From NCBI GenBank assembly GCA_007922305.1, contig ML677364.1:16824260-16888259 (forward strand): 64,000 nucleotides of DNA. Reading direction: 5' to 3'. The notes below the pieces were generated by a model. The model saw nothing but the letters and a program-made list of their open reading frames with translations. It did no database searches and had not been told where the DNA came from. Both the position numbers and the translations under genes were made by a program. Shown here in pieces: positions 1-13,482 of this stretch. Source of the stretch: Dermatemys mawii (lineage: Eukaryota; Chordata; Testudines; Dermatemydidae). Positions within the stretch are counted from its first letter, which is position 1, and every line of letters begins with the position of its first letter.

Positions 1-960
1 TAGCTGATGCTGCTCAGTACATCAGAATAGCCGCTCAGGCCCCCTGTATATACCGGCACTTCTGGTTCAAGGCCACAAGCACAGACTGGGGGGATCACAT
101 CATTATGCAGACCTGGGATGACCAGCAGTGGGTCCACAACTTTCATATGAAGAAAGGCACATTCCTGGAGCGTTGTGAGTGGCTTTCCCTGACCTTCCAG
201 CATAAAGACACTCATCTGAGGGCACCCATACAAACCTAGAGGTGGGTTGCTATAGTCGTCTGTAGCGAGGTATCCCAGACTGCTACAAGTGCATTGTCAA
301 CCAGATTGGTGTTGGAAGGTCGACCATGGATAAAGTGGTGGGAGAGGTTTCTGAGGCAATCAGGGGTGTGGTTTACCCAAGTGTGGCAGGCATAAAAGAT
401 ATTCCTGAGGTAGCTGCTGGCTTTGCAAGAATGGGGTTTCCAAACTGCACAAGAGCCACTGATGTGTCCACAGTTTGCCTTCCTCAAGGAGCACGAGAAC
501 ATACTGCCAAGGGTGCTACTCCATTGTTATGCAGGCCCTTGTGAACCACAGAGGTCAATGTGGACTGCAGTGGAAAAGGTCATGATGCCAGAGTTTTTCG
601 CCAATTGGCAGTCTACATTCATGGACAGAATGGGACACTAGTCGCACCGAGTGATATTATCATAAACGGAGTGACTGTCCACACCATTATTCTGGGCATA
701 CCCACTTTTACTTTGACTTATGAAACTGTACCTGATTTCAGAGGCCCTGGCAAAAGACTGTTTAATTACATTCTCAGCAGGTGTAGAATGGTTGTTGAAT
801 GTGCTTTTTGCAGATTGAAGTCCCGTTGGAGATGGCTACAGACCCATTTGGATTCTGGTAACATTAATGCTGTGCACATTAGTGTGGCTCTTCACAATCT
901 TTGTGAAGCCAAGGTGAGCCATGTCCTCCTGAATGGACCTATGACAGCGAGGGATGGCTG
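1..960 (+). pseudogene. PIF/Harbinger transposase remnant (HARBI1-like), cut by the window edge
   Basis: Fragments in all three + frames together follow the Harbinger transposase. From about 50 they run HFWFKATSTDWGDHI and MQTWDDQQWVHNFHM (N-terminal region), later SGKGHDARVF, then NYILSRCRMVVECAFCRLKSRWRW with ALHNLCEAK at 770-920. The catalytic-core frame 560-961 is the best preserved piece. Stops and frameshifts show it is dead. A more complete relative is at 48.7-50.7 kb. Confidence 0.8.
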
Positions 961-2930
961 AATCGTGAAAGTGCAGCTACCACAGCTGGAGATGGATACA
1001 CTTGGGCAACAGAAGCCAGGGATGCTTCGTGTTCCCACATTATGGACTCGAACGGCCCAATGGTGGGGCAACCTCTATGAATGTGGTTGTAGGAGGTGGG
1101 TGGGGATGGGGCTCATTGATTGAGGTGTGGGGGAGTGTTCAGCAGTTGCGGAGGAGTGGTTTGCCCTGCAGTATATTTATGAACAACATCATTTATGAAA
1201 TGGGGGGATGATTCACAGCATGGATTCACATAAGGAAATGACTGAAGTATGGATTGCTGTACCTAACCGGTAAAAAGGAATAGCATTTGCTTACTATTTC
1301 CTAATTGTTCCTGATCATGTGTTTAGTTTTATTATTTCAAAAACTGATTGTATGAAGAGATGCAGTGACTGCAATAATCTTTCTTGAGAATATAAAAAGC
1401 TTTATTTGTAAGAGCACAACAGTCACCCAGTGCCAGGCAGGCCAGTTGCTATTACAACACCCAATCACCAGTTACAAAAGAACATTTCCAAAATAAAATC
1501 AAAGCAAAAAGAGTGTAGCAACAACTGCAACCATGACAAAAACACCTACTGCTGCATGTCACCTACCCTCCCCTCCATTCTCCTTTCCCTTCTTTCCCCA
1601 TTTTCTGCACACTTGGTGCCAAGGGATGGGGATGGAGGTAATCATAGAAGAGTGAGGAAAACACAGAGGGCGACATGGGATTTATTTGCCTTGCCCACCT
1701 GCTCCTGGGGCACAATTGCATTGACCACCCTGCAATGGTGTTTTCCAAGCTGTTTCTGGCCTGAAGGTATGTTGCAGGTCATGGTGTGGGAGAGGAAGCA
1801 GGAGCTGGTAATCTTGCAACCATGATTGACGTTAGCCAATCAAACAGCTTTCTGCTGCGTTCTGTCCTCCTCCTCCCTTAGCCACTGTTCCTGTTCCAGG
1901 AAATGCGTAACATGTACCTGCTCCTATGCTGAAACCCTGTCCTTTCTTCCTGCCTCTCAGTATGCCTCTTCTCCAATCTTACATCCTTCTGCTTCTGGTA
2001 CCAGACCCAGAATTTTCTGATGATCCTTTTCCAAAGCCCGCTCCAGGACCAGTTTCAGCAACATAGTGATTTCCTCATCCTCACTCAATACCTGCCGGTG
2101 GCTCCCATCAGTTCTCAGGCTGGATTTTGGGGCCAGCAGGGCCCTGACCAGGTCACCTGTGCACCACAGTTGGATCTGAGTTGCATGCGGTACGCAGCAC
2201 CCAGTCAAACTCCTCATAAGACAGACATGATGTTGGCAAAAGCATAGGATCCTGTTCTTGCAATACATGTTTCATTCAACTTGGAACATACTTTGGAAGA
2301 AGTGCTCTCCCTCCACTGCCTGATGTAGAGGCATATCATGATATTTCTTTGCAATTTCCACTTTCTCTCCACTCCAAAAAAATGTTTAGTGTGAATTTAT
2401 TGCTCATGAAAGGGGATAGCCTATTTATATCCTATTTAAAGGCTGCCATCCAATGGAAATAATGGAAGGGAGACCCTTATCTGAAGGAGGAACCACAGGA
2501 CTAGGATTTAGTGAAGGCCAATTCTACATTAGGAAATGTTTGCCAGCATAACTATACCAGCAGTGCACAGAAACAGCTTATACCAGCAAAAGCACTTTTT
2601 GGCCAGTGTGACTGAGTCTACAACTGAGTCGCCCCCCAAATCTCCAAAAATAATGAAAATTTCATCACACCACCAACCAACACCACTACACTGACAAGTT
2701 TCTAGTGCAGACCTGACCTAAGTAGTGGGGACAAAAAATGACAAATAAGATCGGGAGTGTTATAGGATCAGAATAAGTGAACCAAAAGGAGACACCAAGC
2801 AGAGAACCCCCAAACAGTGCACACTGAACCAAACAGTGGTTCTCCTGTCTAAAGAGAGAGGAGAACCACTCAGATGAACTCTGCTCTAATGTATGCATGG
2901 GCAAGGGAATGGAAAAAGATATCCAAGTAA
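961..2930. other. Stretch without a recognised gene
   Basis: It may include the rest of the Harbinger element beginning at the left edge. In the copy at 46-51 kb a second gene follows on the opposite strand, and here a 103-codon minus frame (1957-2268) occupies the analogous place. It shows no motif I recognise. An A/T-rich stretch and no clear terminal inverted repeat were seen. Confidence 0.4.
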
Positions 2931-2935
2931 CAAAG

Positions 2936-4880
2936 AATCATAGACTCGCAGGATTGGAAGTGACTTCGCAAGGTCATCTAGTCCAGTCCCCTACACTCAT
3001 GGCAGGGCTACGTATTGTCTAGACCATTCCTGACAGTTGTCTATCTAACCTGCTTTTAAAAATCTCCAATGATGGATATTCCACAACCTCCCTAGGCAAT
3101 TTATTCCAGTCCTTCCTACCCTGACAGGAAGTTTTTCCTAATCTCCAACCTAAACCACACTTGCTGCAATTCAAGATTTTCCTAATGTCCAATCTAAACC
3201 ACGCTTGCTGCAATTCAAGCCCGTTGCTTCTTGTCCTATCCTCAGAGGACAAGGAGATCAATTTTTCTCCCTCCTTCTTACAATAATCTTTTATGTACTT
3301 GAAAACTATCATGTCTCCCCTCAGTCTTCTCTTCTCTAGACAAAATAAACTCAATTTTTTCAATCTCCTATCATACGTCATGTTTTTTAAACCGTTTTTG
3401 TTGCTCTTCTCTGGACTTTCTCCAGTTTATCCACATCTTTCATGAATATGGCACCCAAAACTGTACACAATACTCCATTTAAGGCCTAACCAGCGCAGAG
3501 TAGAATAGAAGAATTACTACTCGTGTCTTGCTTATAACATGCCTGCTAATACATCCCAGAATTATACTCGCTTTTATTGCAACAGTGTTACACTGTGATT
3601 CATATTTAGCTTATGATCTCCGGATTCCTTTCCACAGTACTCTATCCTAGGCAGTCATTTCTCCTTTCGTATGTGTGCAACTGACTGTTCCCTTCTAAGT
3701 GGAGTACTTTGTATTTGTCCTTATTGACTTTCATCCTGTTTACTTCAGACCATTTCTCCAGTTTGTCCAGATCATTTTGAATTTCAATTCCTATCCTCCA
3801 AAGCGCTTGCAACACCTCCAACTTGGTATCAAATTTTATAAACGTACTCTCTATGCCATTATTTATATCAGTGGCTCTCAACCTTTCCAGACTGCTGTAC
3901 CCCTTTCAGGAGTCTGATTTGTCTTGCATATCCTCCATTTCACCTCGTTTAAAAACTACTTGCTTACAAAATCAGACATAGAAATAGAAGTCTTTCACAT
4001 CTCTATTAATGAAAAATTGCTTACTTTCTCATTTTTACCATGTAATTATAAAAATTAATTAACTGAAACATAAATACTGTACTTACATTTCAGCATATAG
4101 TATATAGGTCAGTATAAACAAGTCATTGTCTCTATAAAATTAGTTTGGACTGACTTCGCTAGTGCTTTTTATGTAGCCTGTTGTAAAACTAGGCAAATAT
4201 CGAGATGAGTTGATGTACCTCCTGGAAGACCTTTGAATACCCCAAGGGTACACATACTCCTGGTTGAGAACCAATGACCTTAATCATTGATGATGATATT
4301 GAACAGAACTGGACCCCACTAGATATGCCCTTGCAGCTTGATTGTGAATCACTGATAACTACTCTCTGGGAACAGTTTTCTAACCAGTCATTGATCTACA
4401 TTATAATAGCTCCATCTAGGGCATATTTCCTGAGTTTGTGTATGAGGAAGTAATGCGAGACAGTATCAAAAGCTTTACTAAAGTCAAGACATACCACATC
4501 TACTGCTTCCTCCATAACCTCAAGTAATTCCTGCCAAAGAAAGCTATTAGGTTTGTCTGACACAATTTGTTCTTGACAAACCCATACTGACTGTTACTTA
4601 TCACTTTATTATCTTCTAGGTGTCTGCAAACTGATTGCTTAATTATTTGCTCCATTATCTTTCCAGGTACTGAAGTTAAGTTGATGGGTCTGTAATGCCC
4701 CAGGTTGTCCCTATTCCCTTTTTACAGATTGGCACATATTTGCCCTTTTCCAGTCCTCTGGAATTTCTCCCAGCTTTCCATGACTTTTCAAAGATAATCA
4801 TTAATGGCTCAGATATCTCCTTAGTCAGCTCCTTCAGTATTCTATGATGTCTCTCCTGTTGAGATTTCTCCTCTGGACTG
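2936..4880 (-). mobile_element. CR1 LINE, 5'-truncated, with a hAT inserted
   Basis: The + strand starts with the complement of the CR1 3' end (gaatcatagactcgcaggattggaa), so the element runs on the minus strand. Degraded reverse-transcriptase C-terminal frames follow, for example 3642-3881 with DLDKLEKWSEVNRMK and NKDKYKVLHL. A hAT at 3869-4276 splits it. The 5' boundary near 4.88 kb is approximate. Confidence 0.85.
3869..4276. mobile_element. Non-autonomous hAT, CAGTGGCTCTCAACC ends
   Basis: It begins CAGTGGCTCTCAACC and ends GGTTGAGAACCAATG, the imperfect inverted ends of a common hAT family (consensus CAGTGGTTCTCAACC). It is about 408 bp and interrupts the CR1 at 2.9-4.9 kb. No clean 8-bp duplication remains. 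Confidence 0.8.
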
Positions 4881-7020
4881 ATGGACAGCCATCTTGGCCA
4901 GTGCCAAGAAGAGGTGCTCAAGGAGGTCTATCCACAGACACAGTTAAAGCATCGGATGAAGCAGTGAAATGTTTACCACACTCCCTGCCTATGTTCCTCA
5001 AACCTGACATGGAAAGGCCACTAGTAGCATGAGGGCAGGTTAGCCTCAGTGTAGTTCTAAGCCTGTGCTTTTTCTGCCAAACTTGCCAACAAAGTTGTCA
5101 ACTAGTGCCACATGTGGTGGTGGCTTATGCGATGCAGATCCTTGTGCAGTGATAACACTATAAAGATCAGAAGCTCATTTCACACTGACCCAGTCAGTTA
5201 TTTGCTTGAATTCCAATATTCCAATGGAATATTAATGAGATGTTGATGCTACAGGTCCCATGTTTATCAAGACAGCACCACCAGTAGCTAAGAGTGGCAT
5301 TGTTTTGGGGATAAATCACTGATTTATGACAACATTAGCCCAGAGAGTTGGGGACTTACAAAACAAAGAAGCACGGGGCTAGGAGGTGTGACTAGGGACA
5401 CATCAGAGAAGGGATTTTTCTTTTTTTCTTTATTTCGGGCTTGGAGCCACAAATCCTAGGCCTTATATAATTTTGCTGGGTGGGCATGGACAGCAATGGA
5501 TGAAGGGGACAAAGCAGTATGAATAATCATGTTCAACTTTTAACATTGCTTCTCCAAAGCCTTGCCAAAAGTATTTGCACCAATTTTTGCTAAAAAAAAT
5601 ACAGAATTTCATCAAGCTGTAGAAACAGAATGTTTATTAATTCCCTTTGTAGCATGGCACTTCCATTCACTTTCCACCTCCATTGTCATAAAAGCCCATT
5701 TATACAAGTTACTCCTGGGAAGTTAGATTGTATATTTCATTAACTTGACTGGAAATTGGGAGGATTTTTTTAATCTGTGGGCTCTCTCAGTATTCAAAAG
5801 CCTTTACAATGTATAAGCCAACTTTCAAGGGGAGAAGAGACCACCTTTGCAATTAATCAGAAACAGCTACAAAAAAATCCAACAGATGCCAGGTGATCAA
5901 CTGGCTCATCAGAAGCAAAGCAACAGGGAAAAAGTAGAAAGAAAGGCTGAATGGTCCTTGGCATGATACAATACCAGTGGACTAGTCAGTTGTTTTATAC
6001 TTTATTATAGTCTTGTACCTTTTTTGTGCTTGTTTAGCATACTGAGGCTGGAAAGTGAAACACACAGTTAGCCCCAGACAGCAGCCCTCCACTTATTCAG
6101 CAGAAGAAAGGACATCTGGTATCCGCCAGAGATGACTCAGCAATTGAAAGATAAAGATTTAATGTCCCTCTTAAACAACCCCATTTTCACTCTGAAACAA
6201 TAAGAATATGCAAAAAGTAGCCAAGCAGAGATACCTTTTACAAAGGAATTCCCCGGCTGCTACTGCTAGAGGTCTGTGCGTGGTATAAACAAACTGGAAC
6301 AAGGTTTCACAGTCTTCAGATGATAACGCGTCCTCACAGTTTCTATGCAAAGATATAATACAAGTTATTATGCATATTTAGCTAGAAAGAATTATATATA
6401 TCCTAATATTGGACCTATTCTTCACTGCCTCGTAGTTCACATAGTCAGTTACACCTCTGCAAATTGCATCTCGATATGCTACGTAACCAGACAGTCGCAT
6501 TTTTGTACTTATCTTGTAGAGATGGATGTGTCTACATAACATACAAGGAATGAAGAATTAGGCTCTTTGTGCAGGCATAAACATTCACATAAAAGCATGT
6601 TTAAGGCTGCTTGGTTCTCAAGGCCCCAAAAAAATCCAAAATTAGTTACAAAAAAGGAAAGTCATGACACAGTATTATTAATCTTGGATTGTTTGCCACA
6701 GAAAATTATAATATAGATCAAATATCCTGTATTTTTCTAAATAAAATTGTTTAAAGCTATTTAATCAAGAGGTTAAAATCGATACTCAGTTACAATGAGC
6801 TTATATAGAAACCCATTTTAAAAATCATGGCAGAAGCATGCTCAATAGGAAGCTGACCAGAATACCAAAGATCAGAACTATTTATTGAGAAACCTAAAAG
6901 TCACAGTTTTTGCAACAAGAATACAGCCTTAAAAATGACATTTTCATTTACAAAGCCCTTTGCGTCTTCAGAATACCAAATAAATATTAATGCTCCAACT
7001 CACACCCCATGACGTCAGAA
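4881..7020. other. Stretch without a recognised gene
   Basis: AT-rich, probably intergenic or distal intronic DNA. I saw no exon with splice sites matching the STAG family and no clear element. A short MIR follows at its right end. Confidence 0.4.
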
Positions 7021-7024
7021 AGTA

Positions 7025-7165
7025 TTATCTCCATTTTACAGAGAAGAAAACTGAAGCAGAAACAGTTGAGTGACTCGCACAAGGCTATAGAGGGGGTCAA
7101 GATCAAAGCTAAGATGAGAATTTAGAAATTCCAGGCTCCAATTCCTGCTTGCATGCCATTGGATA
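7025..7165 (-). repeat. MIR-type SINE, reverse orientation
   Basis: TATTATCTCCATTTTACAGA, then GAAGAAAACTGAAGCAGA and an AGTGACTCGCACAAGGC-like stretch, match the MIR core read on the minus strand. It is old and diverged. Confidence 0.7.
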
Positions 7166-7255
7166 ACACTGTCAACAGAACAAAGAGAAATAAGACCCTT
7201 CTACTTCTGGCATAGTATGAGAGAGGAAAAGTGAGCTAACTATGATGAGGTAGAG

Positions 7256-7522
7256 CAGCGGTTCTCAAACTCTGTTGCACCGTGACCCTTTTTTCTTTTA
7301 AAGGCTTGCCGCGCAACCCTTGTATGTCTGCCAAAATGCCGCCGAATTGATTTCTTCCACATTCGGCAGGCGCTTTGAAGCATGCGGCATGTCCAATGAA
7401 AAGCCTTCGAATGTGGAGGCGATCAATTCAGCAGCATGCCTGCGGTGCCGGGAGCTCGCAACCCTCCTGGAAGCAGCTGGAGACCATCAGGGGGATCACG
7501 AACCCCGGTTTGAGAACCGCTG
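7256..7522. mobile_element. Non-autonomous hAT, CAGCGGTTCTCAAAC ends
   Basis: The inverted ends are CAGCGGTTCTCAAAC and GTTTGAGAACCGCTG, 267 bp in all. The flanking 8-mers AGGTAGAG and GCGTAGAG match at 6 of 8 positions, consistent with a decayed hAT target duplication. Confidence 0.85.
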
Positions 7523-7770
7523 GCGTAGAGATTATACTTGCAGTGGGTTTTATTTTATTTATTTATTCATTTATTAAATAGTTCTTCAATCAGCCCCCAA
7601 GAGGTTACATCTTTTAATGCACAGATCTCTATACGTGTAGCCTACTACTACTTCTAAAAACAAGGCTCTCAATTTTGCAGCTGATGGGACTGACATCCTA
7701 GTCGCACACTGCCCCTCTTCTATAATGGCTACCAGCTCTTTTCTCACCAGCACTGCCTTACCTCTTAGAA

Positions 7771-8490
7771 CAGGGGTGGGCAAACTACAGCCCATGGACC
7801 ACATCCGTCCTGTAAGCTAATTTTACCTGGCCTCCTGAGCTCCCGGCTGGGGAAGCTACCCCCAGCCTCTCCCCTGCTGTCCCTCCTCCCTCACCTTCCC
7901 CATTCTCCAGGAGCTTCAGCACCCTACGTCCAGGAGTGGCCCTGGACAACGCTGCAGTGGCTTGGCTCCGGCGGGGCCTGAGCTGCCGCTGGGAGTGGCA
8001 TGGTAAGCGGGCAGGGCTGCGAGCTCTGGCGAGCCAAGCGGCAGAGCTCAGGCCCCGCTGGAGCCACATCGCTGCAGCACTCTTGGACGCAGTGCACTGA
8101 TGCTCCAGGAGAGGAGGGAGGCGGGGGGTTGGATAAGGGGCAGGGAGTTCTGGGGGCGGTCAGGGGACATGGAACTTGGGGGTTGAATAGGGTGGAGGAA
8201 TCCCGGGGGTCTGTAAGGAGTTGGGGAGATGGAAAGGGGTCAGGGCAGTCAGGGGACAGGGAATAGGAGGGTTGGCTAGGGGGTGGGGTTCCGGGGTGGT
8301 GGTTGCAGGGGGATTTCGGGAGAGGGTGCTCAGGGGACAAGGAGCAGGATAGACTGGGTATTCTGACGGCAGCAATCAGGGGCAGGAAGTGGGTGGGGGT
8401 TGGATAGGGGGCGGGAACTTCCCTATCCAGCCTTCCATACAATTTTGGAACTGCAATGTGGCCCTCGGGCCAAAAGGTTTGCCCACCACT
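7771..8490. mobile_element. Non-autonomous hAT, CAGGGGTGGGCAAACT family, copy 1
   Basis: It starts CAGGGGTGGGCAAACTAC and ends GGTTTGCCCACCACT. It is flanked by a perfect 8-bp duplication TCTTAGAA (7763-7770 and 8491-8498). The 720-bp body is G-rich on + and produces several spurious open frames. Same family as the copies at 16474, 36037 and 53333. Confidence 0.93.
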
Positions 8491-8498
8491 TCTTAGAA

Positions 8499-11400
8499 TC
8501 TTGACAAGTCCCAAATTTTAAAATACAAAGCTGCTGGCACCCTCAAATCCTAGTCCCTAGCAGTTAAATATTAAGCAGACAACTACTTACACTAACTCTG
8601 GGTGAAGGTTTGTGGGAGATAATAACACAAAAAAGACCAACAGCTCTTAAATTAATTTACAAACACTGGCTGTGGTTCAAAACAGTAAGAGAGTAGTGGG
8701 CTGGAAGCTCCAGGGTACTTGAACAGAGGGCATGCTGTCTGTTGGCTTTTCACTTCTGTGAGCCAACAAGGCCTCAAAAGTCATAAGTTGATTATTAGGG
8801 TTTATTTCCCTGTGCGCTACTTGCTTATTTTTGCTGAAAAGTTCACTGCTATTTTTAATGAAAGCTCTCTCTCCTGCTAGGTTACACTCAGTAAACTTGC
8901 TTATAACAATCACTGGCACAGTAAACAGCTCTTTATAGGGAAAATGTTGTTGATGTGCCAAGTAAATATTGACTGGAACTGGTCTAATAGCAATTATGCA
9001 CTAAATAAATGCTATGCCCATTGTGGGGAAGGTGACACAGAGGGCGTGGCAAATAAATATTATATTATTATTCATCCATCTTTAGGACTGGTGAAATAGT
9101 GAAAAAACATATTTACCATTACGTTACTCAGTGATTGATTTGAAACATTTAAAACTAACTACATTCAAATATGATTCAAGCAGATCCTGTGTGGAGTTCT
9201 GTACAGTATATGAGCACCCAGCTATGTATCCTGTGGAGCCTGGACGAACATTTTAATTACAAGGGCTGATGTAGTTGAATGGTATTCACCTTCCATTTAC
9301 TTTTGCATCCCTTATTCATGTTGAGTGGTGTCAACTAAGCATACCAAATAGCACTTGCATAAGTAAGGGTAGCTCAACCAGCTTTGTATCAGTATGAGCA
9401 TGGAGAACTGAGTGAAATAAGCCAACTGTTTAATATAATTTTTATTCAATGTAATATCAATACAGCATAAGTCCTCTATAAACACTTCTTTTCTAGGAAG
9501 CTGTCCAGTGCAAATTCTCTACCTATTTGCAACTCTCTCTCACCCTTTTTAAAAGCTGGGCTCAAACTGAAATGGCAGTTCTAGGTGAAGGTGTTGTAGT
9601 CTGGGACATTTGTGGATGGAGTTGTGCAATTTTTGAGATGAGGGCTATTTCTTGTTCTTTATATCAGTTCTCTCTCTTCACTGTATTGCAAGGTGACAGA
9701 GAGGGACAGGCATTAGATTCACTGCAACAAGTCTTTCTTTTTCTAAGCCCCTTTGATAGGTGAACTACTTGGCCACAAGTGTATAGTTACAAAAAGCCTC
9801 TCTGGGGACAAGTTACAAGATTTCATGCAAACTATTTCTAGCCATGGGAGAGAAAAGCTAAAAGTGGGGTGAAATCCAGTTTTGTCACTGTCTTCAAAGG
9901 GACCAGAATTTCACCCCAAGTATTTTACCCTGTACCTAGTTTTCCCCTCATTAAGGAAGTGTTCGGTAAGGTGTGACCTCGGCCCCTTGTACAGAATGCT
10001 CTTGGTGGCACACAGGAGTGCAGCAGGGAAAATGAGCCAGGCAATACGAGATGCCAGGCGGGCATAACATTCTTTTTAGAAAAATCCACTAATTAAGCAG
10101 ACAGATCTTCATCTGTTCTCTCGTCTTTCACACAGTGCTCAGCAGTTGCTTACTGTAAGATGTCAAGGTTTCCACTTGAAAGATACCTGACCAGTTCAAA
10201 GACTATATACCTCTACAGAGGGCAATACCTAGCTACACCTACTACAATGGCGATTTTAGAAGTGTTTCCTCAATAAAAGGGGTGCCTTCGTTTGTACATA
10301 TAAGCTAATAATCACACACTCAAAGAATACTTTATGTAATGCAATAGTACTGCTGCAAATTTACAGCCCTTCAAATGCCAAGTGACAGATAAAGGTTAAG
10401 CCAGAAGTGCCTGCCAGTATTTAGATGCCTAAAAATAAACATGGCTTTCCACATACCAATGCCATGATATATCATTTTCTCCTCGCTTCAGTGTGAACAG
10501 CCAAGGAAGAAGGAAGATGGGGTACGGCAGAGAGAGAGCAAAGACTCTATTTGTTTTGAATGCCAAACATTAGCTGGGAAATCTCACATCTTCTCTTTTG
10601 TTTTACATTTCACGAGATGACCTTGGAAGCAGAAGATCCACTGCCTTCTGCACATGAGAGAGGAGATTAAACAGGGGCTGCCTGTACCATTTAATTTGTG
10701 TGCAATTTATAGATATTCCAAGACAAAGAAAAAAACAATACGTCTAAGCAGAATGAAAATATTAGTAACATAAGGGTAAAAAAACAAACAAAACAAAAAA
10801 ACCCACCTTACAAAGATGATGTAATTATCCCAAACCCAAACCCAAACATTGCATGCTAAGAAAATTCAGAGAAAACATTGCACTTAAGAAATCCAAACAA
10901 GAATGGAAATGCAGAGTTGAGGTATATGAACAACTTAGTGCTGCCCCTTAGCATCACCATCCGATAAGAATGATTAAAGCACTTAAGGGTTTGTGATGCC
11001 GGATTTAGACTAAACTGATTTTGGAGGATATCGGGGAGGAAGGAGGGGTGTTTTTGTTTTCTTCATATGTTTCCCCTCGGTGTCAATACAGGCATGTCAG
11101 TGAAGTGTCATCTGCATACACAAGACAAGGGGTGAAATCCTGGCCCCACTGAAGTCAGTAGGAGTTTTGCCTTTGATTTCAAACGGGACCAGGATTTCAT
11201 CCAAGATCTATGTTCTGACAGGACAAGGGAAGGTGCCAAATATTAGAGAGGTGCTAAAGGGCAAGGGCTTCAGCACTAAAAGCATGGGTTTGTTTTGGTT
11301 CCAGAGCACACACTGGAGAGGAAAGCAAGCTCTTTTCTCTTTTTAAGTGATCTCAAGAAGGGGAAGAGAGTAGAGCTGGCAGGCATTTTGAAGCTGGAGG

Positions 11401-13160
11401 TTAGCAGAGGTGCATGATGGTAGAAAGATGACTGCAGGAGATAAGCGATAAAAGAGGGAGTGATTAGCTTATGCCATCACCATCATGAAGGAAGAGAGGA
11501 GTCTTTCGCTTTTACATTGTTTAGGACAGGCTTGATTCTTCCTTCAAAAAATCTCAAAGCATTCTCATAGCTCTACGTTAATGGTGTGATGAGTGCTGAC
11601 TCCATGAGTGTGTTCCGGGGCGGGAGCACCCATGGAAAAAAACCAGCACACCCCCAAACAGCTGATGGGGGTGGTGGCCTGAAAGAGGGCGGTGGCCTGA
11701 AAGAGGGCGGACAGCGGTGGTCAGGGGTCTTGGGGAGGAGACGGAGTGGGAACGGAAAGAAGTAGAGCAATGGCGGGACCTTGAGGAGGGGGTGGAACGA
11801 GGACATCACCTCAGGAGAGGGGGGCAGAAGCAGGAAGAGGCACCCATGGGGAAAGGAAAAGTTGGCACCTGCGAATGGTGTAGTCCCAAAAAAAAATCAC
11901 AGAGGAGCCATTAATTTGCATTGTATTCTGCTACTTCTCTGTCCCCTTTCACTAGTGCAGGTTCTGCCACCAAATTGTAAGCCTCAGAAATCATCCATTA
12001 GAAAGAATCCAGAATGTATTGGGCTAACCCTAGTAGGATGCCCATGGAATGATGAGATTGAGAAACCTGCAACATGTGACACTGTACCTGCCCCATGTGG
12101 CACTGCAAAACCCTTCCCAAATCGCCCTGCGCCCAGTGTGTCACACCCTGCTGGAAAGGCATCTTTATACTGGCTCTTAAAGCAACCTTATCAGAGAGAG
12201 TTTAGAGCATTTCTTCACCCAAAATGTTTAAACTGGGCCAGTGCTAATTTTATAAGGAAAAGAGATAAGATTCTTGATTGGCTTTGTGGATAATACATTT
12301 CAGTTCCCAACTCCCATTTTCACCTTCCCAATGATTAAACCAAATCAGCAGGGCCCAGAGTGACTACGAGCACTGTTGGCTCTGCAACAGATGGAGCAGA
12401 AACAAAGACAACAAGTATGTGGTTGTTGGACCTCTGCCATGGCTTAATCAACAAAAACATGCCCTCATTTTATTTACGAGGAAATATGTTTTATGATGGA
12501 CAAGTGTTGTTTGGAAAACTTAGGAGGAACTGCGCAGTGCTGGAAATCTATTTTTAAACTTTGCTTAGAAAAGGCTTTCCTAAAAACACAGACAACCAAT
12601 AAACTTTTTGACTATAGTTAGCATTCATGACTTTAGTGAGAACATGAACCCAACAGTACAGACAGAGAAGCTAAACAGCTGCAGTGCCAATACAGCACTT
12701 GTTGGTTCAGATATAGAACAAGAGCAACTTTAACTGGTGTAAAGAGTCATTGTATTTTAACAATGGTGTGCTACTCTTCCTAGCACAGGGACATGTAATG
12801 CCCATAGATGCTATAACAAAGTACAATGCAATATCTATGCAATATGGAGAAGCAAATGTCTGTTTATATTAGCAGTGGTAACCTACCTACTACTAGTGTC
12901 ACTTAAACAGATACTTCCTGTAAAAAAGCAAGTTATGTCAACACTGAACATATACAATGGGCCCAATTCTGCTCCCTAATATAGGCTGGTGTAAGCCTGG
13001 AGTAATGCCACTTAAGTGGACAGAGTGTCAAGTGAGACAATAATCACTTCCTGTGCACTTCAGTGCACAAGAATATTCCGGCACTGTAATGCAACCAAAG
13101 GTTCAGAAATTAAACCGTCACTATCCAAGTTGTGCAGATTTTACCTCTATGGCCTCAAGT
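8499..13160. other. Stretch without a recognised gene
   Basis: I looked for the next STAG exon here and did not find it. Two short elements with GGGGTGAAATC-like inverted ends sit near 9868-9916 and 11135-11205. A G-rich segment at about 11.60-11.89 kb is related in layout to the hAT at 45153. The rest is unassigned. Confidence 0.4.
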
Positions 13161-13166
13161 AATTGT

Positions 13167-13482
13167 GGGTATGTCTATCCTTGAAGCGAAGGGTGTGATT
13201 CCTAGCTCACATAGGCACACTCATGCTAGCTCTCATCGAATTAACGTGCTAAAAACAATGTAGGGAGGAAAGCATATGCAGTGGCGAGGGGCAGCAGAGG
13301 CTAGCTGCCCCAAGTACAAACCGGCCTGGACCCCACGCATATGTACTTGGGTGGCTCATCCATGCCCCTCCTCCACCACAGCCACACTACTATTTTTAAT
13401 ACACTAGCTCAATCAGAGCTGGCGCAAGTATGTCTACACAAGCTGCAAATCAAACCCATAGCTCCAAATGCAGACATGCCCT
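13167..13482. mobile_element. MITE, GGGTATGTCTA / AGGGCATGTCTG ends
   Basis: It begins GGGTATGTCTATCCTT. Its end, complemented, begins AGGGCATGTCTGCATTT, giving imperfect terminal inverted repeats of the GGGCATGTCTACA type shared with several other elements in the window. About 316 bp, non-coding; superfamily uncertain (Harbinger-like). Confidence 0.65.

Noticed and set aside
7924..8514. 196-codon Pro/Ser-rich minus open frame
   Set aside because: It lies almost entirely inside a hAT element with an 8-bp target duplication; its composition comes from the G-rich repeat body.
8677..8961. 94-codon minus open frame with NLAGERAFIKNSSELF, considered as the next STAG exon
   Set aside because: Only a vague likeness to VAAGEFLYKKLF; no splice sites at the required phase and no HLVYSAH motif.
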